A DNA stretch of 64,000 bases, taken from the NCBI GenBank assembly GCA_050949055.1, contig JBMNFA010000008.1, positions 62,001 to 126,000 on the forward strand, read 5' to 3'. Source of the DNA: JAEZJZ01 sp050949055. GTDB lineage: Bacteria; Bacillota; UBA994; UBA5500. Under the pieces are notes generated by a model that searched no databases, had not been told where the DNA came from, and saw only the letters and a program-made list of their open reading frames with translations. How positions within the stretch are numbered: the stretch's first letter is position 1; each line of letters opens with the position of its first letter. Positions 24,868-33,083 of this stretch are shown piece by piece. The position numbers and the translations under genes were made by a program.

Positions 24868-25035
24868 GTGTCTAGATGGAGACGCCGTCGTCGCTGCGAT
24901 GGGCTGAACTGCCGCCGCTTTGCTCGTCGGTTCTGCCGCCGCTTCTGCCGCCGCCTGTCGGGCCGGAGAAATCGGCGCATCTGCCGTCGCATCTGCCGCC
25001 GCATCGCCCGTCGTATCTGCCGTCGGGTGAGCTAA
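24868..25035 (+). CDS. Arg/Cys-rich repeat microprotein
   Basis: A 55-residue frame: GTG 24868 with GGGAGG and an 8-base spacer. After MSRWRRRRRCDGLN the sequence is made of CRRF/CRRI-type four-residue units (CRRFARRF, CRRFCRRL, ICRRICRRIARRI, CRRVS). It holds about 27 Arg and 6 Cys, no Lys and a single Asp. The hydrophobic residue in every fourth place would give an amphipathic, strongly basic helix with a cysteine stripe. It could bind nucleic acid like a protamine, act as a cationic peptide or be part of a spore layer; none of these can be decided. A promoter lies upstream and a terminator downstream. The opposite strand is also open and Arg-rich but has no ribosome site. Confidence 0.55.
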   Translation: MSRWRRRRRCDGLNCRRFARRFCRRFCRRLSGRRNRRICRRICRRIARRICRRVS

Positions 25036-25148
25036 GGCCTCTGCCTAAACTGGGCACTTGACATCTTTCATGAGATCACTATCGGGTACTTGGATAGGTC
25101 ATAAACACACTCTGATGCAAGTAATATCACACGATGCAAGGGGCAACT

Positions 25149-25177
25149 AAAGGCCGGTGGTACAACCACCGGCCTTT
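25149..25177 (+). terminator. Strong hairpin, probable terminator of the Arg/Cys-rich gene
   Basis: AAAGGCCGGTGGT (25149-25161) and ACCACCGGCCTTT (25165-25177) form a perfect 13-base-pair stem with a 3-base loop. Confidence 0.75.
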
Positions 25178-25308
25178 GCCTGTCTGCTTTGTGGACAGGC
25201 TAATCCCGCATGAACCGAACAATACCTTGCTGCCAGCCCTTGGTAGGTTATAGAATGAGTTGCGGGCGCAAACCGTACCAGCGAGAACAACAAGAGGAGT
25301 GGAAGTAA

Positions 25309-26013
25309 ATGCAAATGACCATCGGCATCCTGGCAGCTATGCGCGAGGAGTTAGCGCCCTTTCTTGGCCTGGGAACATGGGAGGAATCGGAGGCGTTGCT
25401 GGGACGAGCAGTATATACTAAAGCGGCTACCTACGGCGACGACGAAAATAAACCGATCGCAGTCAAGCTAGTGCTCACGCTCTGTGGAGTGGGCAAAGTG
25501 CGCGCTGCAGCTGCCACCCAAGCGTTGATCGACCGCTACCACCCTCACCTGATCCTGAACATCGGCACCGCCGGAGGGCTGCGAGACGAGATCAAAATAG
25601 GCGACATAGTGGTCACCAGAAGGCAATTTCAACACGACAGCCAACTCTGGGAACGCTACTGCTGCGACGCGCATCCCGGACTCAGTCAGTTGCTGTTCGA
25701 ACAACTGAGCCAGCAATATCGAACGCACCAGGGAAACGGCTGCGCTGGAGATATGTTTCAGACGGATAGGCAAGAGAAGTTGCGTTTAGCGGAGAAGTTT
25801 GATGCTCATTGCGTGGACATGGAATCAGCCGCTATTGCTGACACCTGCGCCGTCAACCAGGTTCCTTTTTGCGTGATTCGTTCGATTTCCGACGCCCTGG
25901 AGGGAGCTATGAACGAGTTTGAGCAAAACTACCAGCAAGTATCCCAATTGGTGGCCAGAGCTGTCATGCCGCTGATCGGAAAACTAGCCGGGGCATTGAC
26001 ACTCGACGAGTGA
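25309..26013 (+). CDS. mtnN: 5'-methylthioadenosine/S-adenosylhomocysteine nucleosidase
   Basis: Cleaves adenine from methylthioadenosine and S-adenosylhomocysteine, feeding the activated-methyl cycle. The 234-residue protein starts MTIGILAAMREEL, carries NIGTAGGL, the substrate-binding CVDMESAAIA and the catalytic aspartate in IRSISDAL, all typical of Pfs/MtnN. An insert near residues 37-45 (ATYGDDENKP) is unusual. GAGGAG lies 9 bases before ATG 25309; ATG 25315 is a second possible start. Stands alone. Confidence 0.92.
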   Translation: MQMTIGILAAMREELAPFLGLGTWEESEALLGRAVYTKAATYGDDENKPIAVKLVLTLCGVGKVRAAAATQALIDRYHPHLILNIGTAGGLRDEIKIGDIVVTRRQFQHDSQLWERYCCDAHPGLSQLLFEQLSQQYRTHQGNGCAGDMFQTDRQEKLRLAEKFDAHCVDMESAAIADTCAVNQVPFCVIRSISDALEGAMNEFEQNYQQVSQLVARAVMPLIGKLAGALTLDE

Positions 26014-26225
26014 GGGATTGGCCAGCAGGGTAACTCGTTAGGACGGCTCAAGTTTGCCATGCAATCCGACCACCTCATAGGCGCACAACTGCAGAACATG
26101 TGGGATTAGATTGTCATCTGCATAACCGCAGTACATATTTGACCACAGGGAGAGCTTTTTAGCATGACGCCTGACTAACCGTTGTCTAGCGGCGGCTAAT
26201 CCAACTGCCAAGGGAGGCGACCATT

Positions 26226-26843
26226 GTGCCTAGACTAGTGGATCTGTCGCAGACCATCGCCGCCGGTATGCCTGTCTATCCCGGCGATGAGCCCACCGAA
26301 TTGACCCAGACACGCTACCTGGAGCAGCATCACCACAACAACCATCGGCTATGTATCGGCATGCACGCCGGGACGCATCTGGATGGTCCCATGCATATGC
26401 TGCCTGGCAATACCTATGTATCGCAGTTGCCGCTACAGCCTTTCATTAGTCCCGGCTGTGTAATCGATGTACGCGGCCAGTCCGACATCCGCTGGAAGCC
26501 CGAGTATGAGCACGCGATCAAAGACGGATACAGCGTGTTGTTCTATACCGGATATGACCACTGGTATGGCAGCGACCGGTACTGGCATCATCATCCTTGC
26601 CTCCACCCCGAGATATGCGATCACCTGGTGCGAAAAAGCGTCAGACTGCTAGGGGTGGACCTGCCATCGCCGGACCAACCACCTTTCCCGATCCACAAGC
26701 GTCTGCTGGGAAATGGGGTCTACATATTGGAGAACTTGGCCAACTTGGGACAGCTGCTGGGCGTGCCGAACTTTGAATTGATCGCTCTGCCTTTGAAGCT
26801 GGAGGCCGATGGTTCTCCGGTGCGAGCTGTGGCCAGAATCTGA
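26226..26843 (+). CDS. Cyclase family protein (kynurenine formamidase-like)
   Basis: A 205-residue metal-dependent hydrolase of the cyclase/KynB family. The N-terminal VDLSQTIAAGMPVYPGD and the metal-binding HAGTHLDGPMHM (about 47-58) are diagnostic, and LLGVDLPSPD follows. GTG 26226 has GGGAGG 8 bases upstream. No tryptophan-degradation genes are nearby, so the true substrate is uncertain. Confidence 0.88.
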   Translation: MPRLVDLSQTIAAGMPVYPGDEPTELTQTRYLEQHHHNNHRLCIGMHAGTHLDGPMHMLPGNTYVSQLPLQPFISPGCVIDVRGQSDIRWKPEYEHAIKDGYSVLFYTGYDHWYGSDRYWHHHPCLHPEICDHLVRKSVRLLGVDLPSPDQPPFPIHKRLLGNGVYILENLANLGQLLGVPNFELIALPLKLEADGSPVRAVARI

Positions 26844-26917
26844 TAATGACTGACTGGCACGCCTACTGGCGCACGACCTGATGTACCACGGAGGGAGTGG
26901 GAGAGCGCTGGAGATGT

Positions 26918-27070
26918 CTATCCCTGTTTTTGGCTATTCAGTTTGTCCAGGCGTGCCTTGGCGTGAGGAGCATGGGCGGCAGTCTGCTTGCGCAACTGAT
27001 CGTCACTCTGAACTGTGGCTATATACACCGAACAGGCGGCACAATCCAGTCCGCAAGCAGCCATGATCAT
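26918..27070 (-). CDS. Short DUF3795-type zinc-binding protein, probably truncated
   Basis: A 50-residue frame starting MIMAACGLDCAACSVYIATVQSDDQLRKQTAAH, which matches the N-terminal cysteine motif of DUF3795 proteins (CGLDCxxCxAYxAT). Full-length members are about twice as long and have a second cysteine cluster, which is missing here. AAAGG lies upstream of ATG 27070 at a workable distance. It is divergent from proS and convergent with the cyclase gene. Either a short functional form or a decaying remnant. Confidence 0.55.
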   Translation of the reverse strand: MIMAACGLDCAACSVYIATVQSDDQLRKQTAAHAPHAKARLDKLNSQKQG

Positions 27071-27208
27071 TGCACATCAGCCTTTCTTGATCAATCCTAT
27101 AGTATCATCGGCTAAATCTTCCATTCAATGACCTAGTACAGCAGTCGTCGTGTACTTGTGGCGTGTCAGCTTTGCCACAAGCGGCTTTGAACGGGCGGCT
27201 CTGAACAT

Positions 27209-27237
27209 TTGACTTTCTCTGTAGGAAATGATAGTCT
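27209..27237 (+). promoter_or_regulatory. Promoter of the T-box-proS transcript
   Basis: TTGACT (27209-27214), 17 bases, TAGTCT (27232-27237); transcription would begin near 27244, at the start of the T-box leader. Confidence 0.65.
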
Positions 27238-27239
27238 TT

Positions 27240-27467
27240 TCGCAAATAGCGATGATGGGGATTAGGCCTTCCTACTGGTGCCCAGAGAGTCGATCACTTG
27301 CTGCGAGATCGATACCTGAAGATCGCCTTCCCACCCCGGAGCTGATGGCGATGAGCCATCCGGCATCCCCCGATAACGGGATACCAGAGTGGGTCAACAG
27401 CTTGTTGACCAATCAGGGTGGCACCACGGGCATCAACCCCGTCCCTACGCAGGGACGGGGTTTTGTT
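27240..27467 (+). ncRNA. T-box leader controlling proS
   Basis: The leader shows GATGATGGGGA at the base of stem I, AGAGAG and GCTGCGAGA of the distal stem, the T-box core AGGGTGGCACCACGG (27415-27429) and a terminator CCCCGTCCCT/AGGGACGGGG followed by TTTTGTT (27437-27467). The likely specifier is the proline codon CCT at 27326-27328 before the closing helix; CCC codons a few bases on make this uncertain. Uncharged tRNA-Pro would stabilise the antiterminator and switch on proS. Confidence 0.9.
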
Positions 27468-27491
27468 ATCTACTGATGAGGAGTGAGTGAA

Positions 27492-28958
27492 ATGGCAAAA
27501 AAGAAGGACTTTGTACAACAGATCAGCCCGCAAACCGAGGACTTTTCCCGCTGGTATTTGGACACCATTCAGAGGGCGGACCTGATGGATTATGCCCCGG
27601 TACGAGGGTGCATCGTTTTCAAGCCTGATGGATGGGAACTGTGGGAACGCATTCAATCCGGCCTGGACCGTCGGTTCAAGGAGACGGGGCACCGCAATGC
27701 TTACTTCCCGCTGCTGATTCCGGAAAGCTTCTTCCAGAAGGAAAAGGAGCACGTGAAGGGTTTCAACCCGGAGCTGCCGTGGGTCACCGAGGCGGGCGGC
27801 GAGAAGCTGGAGGAACGGTTGGCAATCCGGCCCACATCGGAAACGATGATCGGCCATATGTACAGCCAATGGATTCAGAGCTATCGCGATTTGCCGGTGC
27901 TGATCAACCAATGGGCCAACGTGATCCGCTGGGAGAAGAGAACGCTTCCTTTCTTGCGCACATCGGAGTTCCTCTGGCAGGAGGGGCATACCGCCCACGC
28001 CTCTGAAGAGGAAGCGCGGGAAGAAACGATGCGCATCTTGGACATCTACGCCGAGTTTGCGGAAACGGAATTGGCCATCCCCGTCGTAAAGGGCCGCAAG
28101 ACTCCTTCTGAGCGTTTTGCGGGAGCGGTGGACACTTATTCCATCGAAGCCATGATGAAGGATGGTAAGGCGCTGCAGGCTGGAACCTCTCACTATCTGG
28201 GACAGAACTTCGCCATCGGCTTCGACATCAAATATCTAGATCGGGACAACCAGCAGAAATACGTTTACACCACCTCTTGGGGCGTCTCCACCCGGCTGAT
28301 CGGTGCGCTGATTATGACCCATGGAGATGACCGTGGTTTGGCCTTACCGCCACGGATGGCACCGGTGCAGGTGATCATGATCCCGGTGGGCCCACCGAAG
28401 CTGCGCGACCAGGTGATGGCCCGGTTTGAGCCGCTCTTTGACGCACTGCAGGCGGCAGGGGTGCGAGTGAAGTCGGATCTGCGGGAGGAAACACCAGGCT
28501 GGAAATTCAACGAATGGGAGATGCGCGGTGTGCCGCTGCGATTGGAGTTGGGACCGCGGGATGTGCAGCATGAGCAATGCGTGTTGGTACGCCGCGACAC
28601 CGGCGAAAAACTCAGTGTAGGCTTGGATCAAACTGTGCAGCAAGTCCAGCAACTGCTGGACGACATTCAGGAAAACATGTATCAGCAAGCGCTGGCGTTT
28701 CGCCAGGCCCATTCGCATCTGCATTTGGAGACGTTGGCTGACTTGGTGCAGCATATTGCCCGCAGCGAGGCGGCCGGAGAGTTGCCCGGCTGGGCCTTGT
28801 TGGGTTGGTGCGGCAGCGACGAGTGCGAGGCTCAGATTAAGGAACAGACCAAGTTCACCTCGCGCAACATCCCTCTCGATCCTCCCATGGAGAAGCAGGT
28901 CTGCGCCGCCTGTGGCGCAGCAGCCAAGCATACACTCTGGTTCGGGCGCGCTTACTAG
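27492..28958 (+). CDS. proS: Prolyl-tRNA synthetase, archaeal/eukaryotic-like type (ProS3)
   Basis: A 488-residue class II synthetase that charges tRNA-Pro. Class II motifs are seen in order: the FPLLIPESFF region, the TSETMIGHMYSQWIQSYRDLPVLINQW and RWEKRTLPFLRTSEFLWQEGHTAH blocks (motif 2), and the GIGAL-type motif 3 near HGDDRGLALPPRMAPVQV. It lacks the large INS editing insert of bacterial ProRS and has a C-terminal zinc-like CGSDECEAQ with CAACG, so it is the short type. ATG 27492 is preceded by GAGGAG at 8 bases; the T-box leader ends 24 bases upstream. Confidence 0.95.
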   Translation: MAKKKDFVQQISPQTEDFSRWYLDTIQRADLMDYAPVRGCIVFKPDGWELWERIQSGLDRRFKETGHRNAYFPLLIPESFFQKEKEHVKGFNPELPWVTEAGGEKLEERLAIRPTSETMIGHMYSQWIQSYRDLPVLINQWANVIRWEKRTLPFLRTSEFLWQEGHTAHASEEEAREETMRILDIYAEFAETELAIPVVKGRKTPSERFAGAVDTYSIEAMMKDGKALQAGTSHYLGQNFAIGFDIKYLDRDNQQKYVYTTSWGVSTRLIGALIMTHGDDRGLALPPRMAPVQVIMIPVGPPKLRDQVMARFEPLFDALQAAGVRVKSDLREETPGWKFNEWEMRGVPLRLELGPRDVQHEQCVLVRRDTGEKLSVGLDQTVQQVQQLLDDIQENMYQQALAFRQAHSHLHLETLADLVQHIARSEAAGELPGWALLGWCGSDECEAQIKEQTKFTSRNIPLDPPMEKQVCAACGAAAKHTLWFGRAY

Positions 28959-29153
28959 TATTGAGATGGTCAGGGCGAAGCGTTGGTATGTGCCTCCGCT
29001 TCGCCCTTGCTTTGTCTCACTTGCTCGGACCAGGTCTTATCATGGTCATTCTCCTCACAAAGCGGAGAATCAGGACCCCGGCGACACCTGCATGATATGA
29101 CCAGGGCCTAAAATGACGCGCCAGACCATGTTCCAGCGTGCGCGTCCGGAGGC

Positions 29154-29238
29154 CCTTCGTCACCCGAAGGATACAAGGTACACGTCCCGGTGTATCCTTC
29201 GGGTGGCGAAGGATGCGGGGTACATGTCCCGGTGTATC
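29154..29238. repeat. 22-base imperfect inverted repeat plus partial direct copy
   Basis: CCTTCG-CACCCGAAGGATACA (29154-29175, with one mismatched base) pairs with TGTATCCTTCGGGTG-CGAAGG (29191-29212). Part of the loop and right arm, GGTACACGTCCCGGTGTATC (from 29178), recurs with one change at 29219-29238. It resembles a mobile palindromic (REP-like) unit and may also end the proS and patatin transcripts. Confidence 0.65.
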
Positions 29239-29998
29239 ACAGCAGCTGCAGTAACTGCTGGCGGTGAGCCATCGCCGCTTGGTAGCCTTTGTCTATGTAT
29301 TGCTCCGCCTGCGCTAGATCTATCAAGCTCGCTCCTGCCATGGCGGGGGCGATGGGCACAGTGGCCTGATGGAACTCTGACTGGCTCAGTTGCCGCTGCA
29401 TGATCTCGAAAGACCGAGTGATCACCCCCATGATGCCCTCCACCTGCAGGCTGGTGACAGCCGACGCATACAGGTCCACTGCAATCACCTGCTCCGCCCC
29501 CATCTCCTTGACCGTCCTTACGGGGACGTTCTCCACCAGTCCGCCGTCCACCAGAAGCTTGTCCTGCCACTGCACCGGCTCGAATATGCCTGGGATGGAA
29601 CAACTGGCGCGCACGGCCAGCGCCACGCTGCCTTCATTGAGCACCACCTTCTCGGCTGAGTAGAGCTCGGTACACACCGCGGCAAAGGGGATGTTCAACT
29701 GCTCAAAGGATTTGCCTCCCGTCAACTCCTGCAATTTCGCTTCCATCCGCTCGTTACCCAAGAGGCTGCGTCTCGGGACCAGAAGCTCGCTCAGATCGCG
29801 CCAGCTGGTGCTGCGCGCCACCTCTAGCATCTCGTCTGGGCTGTAGCCAGCGGCGAACAGTGCGCCGATGATGCTGCCACTGCTGGTACCAGCCAGAAAG
29901 TCCACCGGAATTTCCAACTCACATAGCGCCTGCAAGATGCCTATGTGGGCCATTCCTCTGGCTGATCCACCACCAAGGGCGAGACCGATGCGTGACAT
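29237..29998 (-). CDS. Patatin-like phospholipase family protein
   Basis: A 253-residue lipid acyl hydrolase of the RssA/NTE type. The oxyanion loop is GGGSARGMAHIG (8-19), the nucleophile motif GTSSGS (about 38-43) and the catalytic aspartate sits in DGGLVENVP. No membrane helix or signal. ATG 29998 follows GGAGG by 7 bases. The natural lipid substrate is unknown. The stop codon lies in the edge of the palindromic repeat at 29154-29238. Confidence 0.9.
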   Translation of the reverse strand: MSRIGLALGGGSARGMAHIGILQALCELEIPVDFLAGTSSGSIIGALFAAGYSPDEMLEVARSTSWRDLSELLVPRRSLLGNERMEAKLQELTGGKSFEQLNIPFAAVCTELYSAEKVVLNEGSVALAVRASCSIPGIFEPVQWQDKLLVDGGLVENVPVRTVKEMGAEQVIAVDLYASAVTSLQVEGIMGVITRSFEIMQRQLSQSEFHQATVPIAPAMAGASLIDLAQAEQYIDKGYQAAMAHRQQLLQLL

Positions 29999-30138
29999 GG
30001 TTCTTGCCTCCTCTCCACTCTTTTGACCAAGCAGCGCCGAACACGATGGAGGAAGCCTGTTCAAAGTCCGTGATTGCTCCATCCCTTACTATGCCAAGAT
30101 ACTACACCAGGCAAGCGCGTGTTTCTAGCATACCAACC

Positions 30139-30170
30139 AAAAAAGCAGCCCACGCACTGCGGGGCCGCTT
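30139..30170 (-). terminator. Terminator after the membrane-anchored 30.2-31.5 kb gene
   Basis: On the minus strand AGCGGCCC and GGGCTGCT pair with one mismatch, followed by TTTTTTGG. Confidence 0.8.
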
Positions 30171-30185
30171 TGACTTGGTTCGCGG

Positions 30186-31475
30186 TCATTTCAGTTCGGA
30201 CATCAGCGTCAGTGGACCCCGCAGCTTATCCAGCAAGCCCGACAGTCCCGGTTCCATTGACATCATCTCCAACAGGTTCTTGGACGCGCCGGCGATCGAC
30301 CCTGGCGTCCAATACTTGATGCCAGCGTCCGGTTGTGCTACCTTGGCTACCCGATAGTGCGCTAGATATCCCAACAGCACCAACCGGAAATAGACGGCCA
30401 ATCGCAGCATTTGTCGCTCATAATCCTCCCGTTCAGCCTCGGGCAATTCTCTACATTGGAGATAATGCTTGAACAGGCCAACCTCCTCTGCCGCGGTCAG
30501 GGCAACCGCTGGATCGCAGACCAGCTCGATCACGTCGAAGGCAGAGACGTCCGTGCGCACTCCATCCCAGTTAGCCCGCCCTGCTCTGTTCCCCTGCATA
30601 AAATACGCACGCGGAGAGCTGTCCACCAGCCGGAGACCTTTCTCGGCCTCGCTGGTCTCCAGGAGCGGCTCCGATAGATCCATAACCTGTACAAAATCAT
30701 CCTGGCTGACGGTGGCACCAACCTTATCCCAAGCTGACAGGGAGTTCTGCAGTTCGGTTTTGATCTTTTTGTCTGAATGTCCGGCACCTGGAGGAAAGTA
30801 ACCTGCGATAGTCTTCCCACGTTGATGGAAAGTGGCCAAATCGGCGATTACCGGCCGCAGCAATTCCACCCGCCCAGCTCGATCTCGTTGCTGCAGCAGG
30901 TCGTCGAGGCGCTTGCTGCCAATGCCTTCGGTCAAAGTGATCATCTGCTTGGCATCATGGGCAATCAGGCGAGGGAACAGCACTCCAATGTTATTCAGAC
31001 GCTTTAGGCCCTCCACCTCAGCGGCCAACTGCTCGGCTCTAGCGGCAATCACCTGTTCCTCTTTGCTCAGGTCCTTGAACGGATCTTCCCGTAGCTTCTC
31101 CAGATAATCGCCGCGATTGCCCATCGTCGCCGAATTCATCGGATCAGGCATCATCTCATCCATACCTGGACGAGAATTCTTGTCTCGCTCCCGCTGCAGC
31201 TGCTCCAAGGGATACACAATCTCTGCCAACAGCAACCGCTTGCTTCCGTCGGCGAAGCCTGTCTCAAGACTATAGTGGGCGCGATCCTCTACCTGGTTTG
31301 GAGCAATTGCGCCAATGCGTAAGCGGGTCACCTTCACCTGCGTCGGCCCCCGCCCTTGCAGATCTTGCACGTAGCGGCCGACGAATCGCTTATTTAGCCT
31401 CAGGTCGCCAGGATGGTTGATTCTCCAGATCAGGACGATGATAAACACCAACAGCACTGCGTAGAGAATTGTCAT
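30186..31475 (-). CDS. Membrane-anchored protein of unknown function
   Basis: A 429-residue protein with one N-terminal membrane helix (about 3-18, VLLVFIIVLIW) and a long soluble part. A helical charged stretch (about 90-165) precedes RLIAHDAKQMITLTEGIGSKRLDDLL and ADLATFHQRGKTIAGYFPPGAG, which faintly recall aminoglycoside-phosphotransferase-like kinase folds, but no full catalytic HxDxxxxN motif is visible, so I do not assign that function. ATG 31475 is preceded by GGAGGG. The gene is flanked by its own terminator and a 260-base gap. Confidence 0.65.
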   Translation of the reverse strand: MTILYAVLLVFIIVLIWRINHPGDLRLNKRFVGRYVQDLQGRGPTQVKVTRLRIGAIAPNQVEDRAHYSLETGFADGSKRLLLAEIVYPLEQLQRERDKNSRPGMDEMMPDPMNSATMGNRGDYLEKLREDPFKDLSKEEQVIAARAEQLAAEVEGLKRLNNIGVLFPRLIAHDAKQMITLTEGIGSKRLDDLLQQRDRAGRVELLRPVIADLATFHQRGKTIAGYFPPGAGHSDKKIKTELQNSLSAWDKVGATVSQDDFVQVMDLSEPLLETSEAEKGLRLVDSSPRAYFMQGNRAGRANWDGVRTDVSAFDVIELVCDPAVALTAAEEVGLFKHYLQCRELPEAEREDYERQMLRLAVYFRLVLLGYLAHYRVAKVAQPDAGIKYWTPGSIAGASKNLLEMMSMEPGLSGLLDKLRGPLTLMSELK

Positions 31476-31734
31476 CTTACCCTCCATAAGAACCGGATCG
31501 GCGAAACCAATCCACGGCCATCTAGCCACATGTTCCCGGCAAGTCACTGGAAAGCCAGCCCAGCTACCGGAACATCTGGCCATAGCTACATTTCGTCAGC
31601 GGCAAGGGTTAATCCTGCTGGCAATCGTCAAAATGCGACAAAGGAGAAACAGTACCCCAACAACCGATGCTGCGGGCCCGATTGGTAATAGCTCAACTCC
31701 CCTGATGTCTGTACACTGGCCCTTGGTTATGGAG

Positions 31735-32925
31735 CTACTTCTTCACTGCTTCCGCCAATTGAACGCCGAGTTCTTTGGCGGCTGCCAGAGCATTCTGGTC
31801 AGGGTTCCATCTCACCGCCAGACCGTCGTTGAGCAATTGCCAGCCGATCTTCTGCAGATATTGGTTGATCGCATTTATCGATCCTCCGCCCCAACCGTCT
31901 GAACCGAAAGCAACAGCTATCTTGCCCGTTGGCTTCAGCCCTGCCAAGTCATCCAACAATGGTGCCACTGTTGCCAGCATCCCCCGGTTGATGGTGGGTG
32001 AACCGATAGCCACCGCTTTCGCCGACTGGATGGCGGTGATCACCTCGTTGCGGTCTGACTTGGAAATCCTAAACAGCTGATATTCCACTCCCTGAGAGGC
32101 CACCCCCGCTGCAATGGCATCAGCCATCTTGGCAGTGCTTTCCCACATGGTATCGTAGGCGATGACTACCTTTTGCCGGCCAGGCGCTGTCGACCACTGT
32201 TGATAGGCCTGCACGATACGGCCGGGGTCCTGCCGGAAGATAATCCCGTGGCTGGGGCAAATCATGTTGATCGGCAACTGCAGTTCGCCGACCTCCTGCA
32301 GTTTCTTAGCCACCAAGCGAGAGAAGGGGGTAAGGATATTGGCGTAGTACTTGGTTGCCTCTTGCATCACGATAGCCATACCCACCTCGTCGTCAAAGCG
32401 GCCGGAGCTGGCATAGTGCTGTCCGAAAGCATCGTTGGGCATCAGAATGCCATCTTCCTTGATATAGGTAAACATGCTGTCCGGCCAGTGCAGCATCGGT
32501 GCCTCCAGAAAGGTCAGGGTGCGTTTGCCCAGGTTCAGTTCATCAAAGGACTTGACCACATTGTAATCCCACCCTTGATGGAACTGCTGCTCCAGGAATT
32601 CTGCCCCCTTGGCCGTGCAGTAGAGCTTGGCATCCTTGGCTACTGCCATCACCGTGGGCAGCGCGCCGGAGTGATCGATCTCGCTGTGGTTGGAGATGAC
32701 GCGGGCAATCTTGGCCGGATCCACTATTTCAGATATGTTCTGCAGCAGCTGCTGGGCAAATGGCGTGTATACGGTATCTACCAGAGTCACTTCTTCATCC
32801 ATAATCAGGTAAGCGTTGTAGGTGGTCCCGCGGTGGGTGGAGAAGGCCGGGCCGTGGAAATAACGGATATCCCAGTCGACAACCCCGACCCAATAGATGT
32901 TCTCTGCTATTTGCCTTACTGTCAT
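31735..32925 (-). CDS. FprA-type flavodiiron protein (O2/NO reductase)
   Basis: A 396-residue A-type flavoprotein: an N-terminal metallo-beta-lactamase-like diiron domain with HSEIDH (His80, Glu82, Asp84, His85), HWPDSMF and SHGIIF ligands, then a C-terminal flavodoxin domain (YDTMWESTAKMADAI, GSPTINRG, FGSDGWGG). In anaerobes these proteins reduce O2 to water or NO to N2O using rubredoxin. ATG 32925 has GGAGG 8 bases upstream. A near-consensus promoter with a palindrome at the start point suggests regulated expression. Confidence 0.93.
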   Translation of the reverse strand: MTVRQIAENIYWVGVVDWDIRYFHGPAFSTHRGTTYNAYLIMDEEVTLVDTVYTPFAQQLLQNISEIVDPAKIARVISNHSEIDHSGALPTVMAVAKDAKLYCTAKGAEFLEQQFHQGWDYNVVKSFDELNLGKRTLTFLEAPMLHWPDSMFTYIKEDGILMPNDAFGQHYASSGRFDDEVGMAIVMQEATKYYANILTPFSRLVAKKLQEVGELQLPINMICPSHGIIFRQDPGRIVQAYQQWSTAPGRQKVVIAYDTMWESTAKMADAIAAGVASQGVEYQLFRISKSDRNEVITAIQSAKAVAIGSPTINRGMLATVAPLLDDLAGLKPTGKIAVAFGSDGWGGGSINAINQYLQKIGWQLLNDGLAVRWNPDQNALAAAKELGVQLAEAVKK

Positions 32926-32943
32926 TGTCCTACCTCCTATTAG

Positions 32944-32990
32944 TTAACCATGTTAAGCATCATTCTAGAACACATTGCTACTAGTGTCAA
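32944..32990 (-). promoter_or_regulatory. Promoter and operator-like palindrome of the flavodiiron gene
   Basis: Minus strand: TTGACA (32990-32985), 17 bases, TAGAAT (32967-32962). The palindrome TTAAC-cat-GTTAA (32944-32956) covers the predicted start point near 32955, a position typical of a repressor site. Confidence 0.7.
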
Positions 32991-33083
32991 CTATTACAGA
33001 TGAATTCTTGCAGACCAGTCATGATTTGTTCTTAGCCGCTGTGTCGAATCATACCGATTCGACTGTGGTCGAACTGCCTTTGG

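Noticed and set aside
24753..25004. Arg-rich minus-strand frame opposite the CRR-repeat gene
   Set aside because: No ribosome site and its Arg richness follows from the codon pattern of the plus-strand repeat.
30186..31475. Aminoglycoside-phosphotransferase or protein-kinase assignment
   Set aside because: Faint similarity only; the catalytic HxD...N and DxD motifs are not found.
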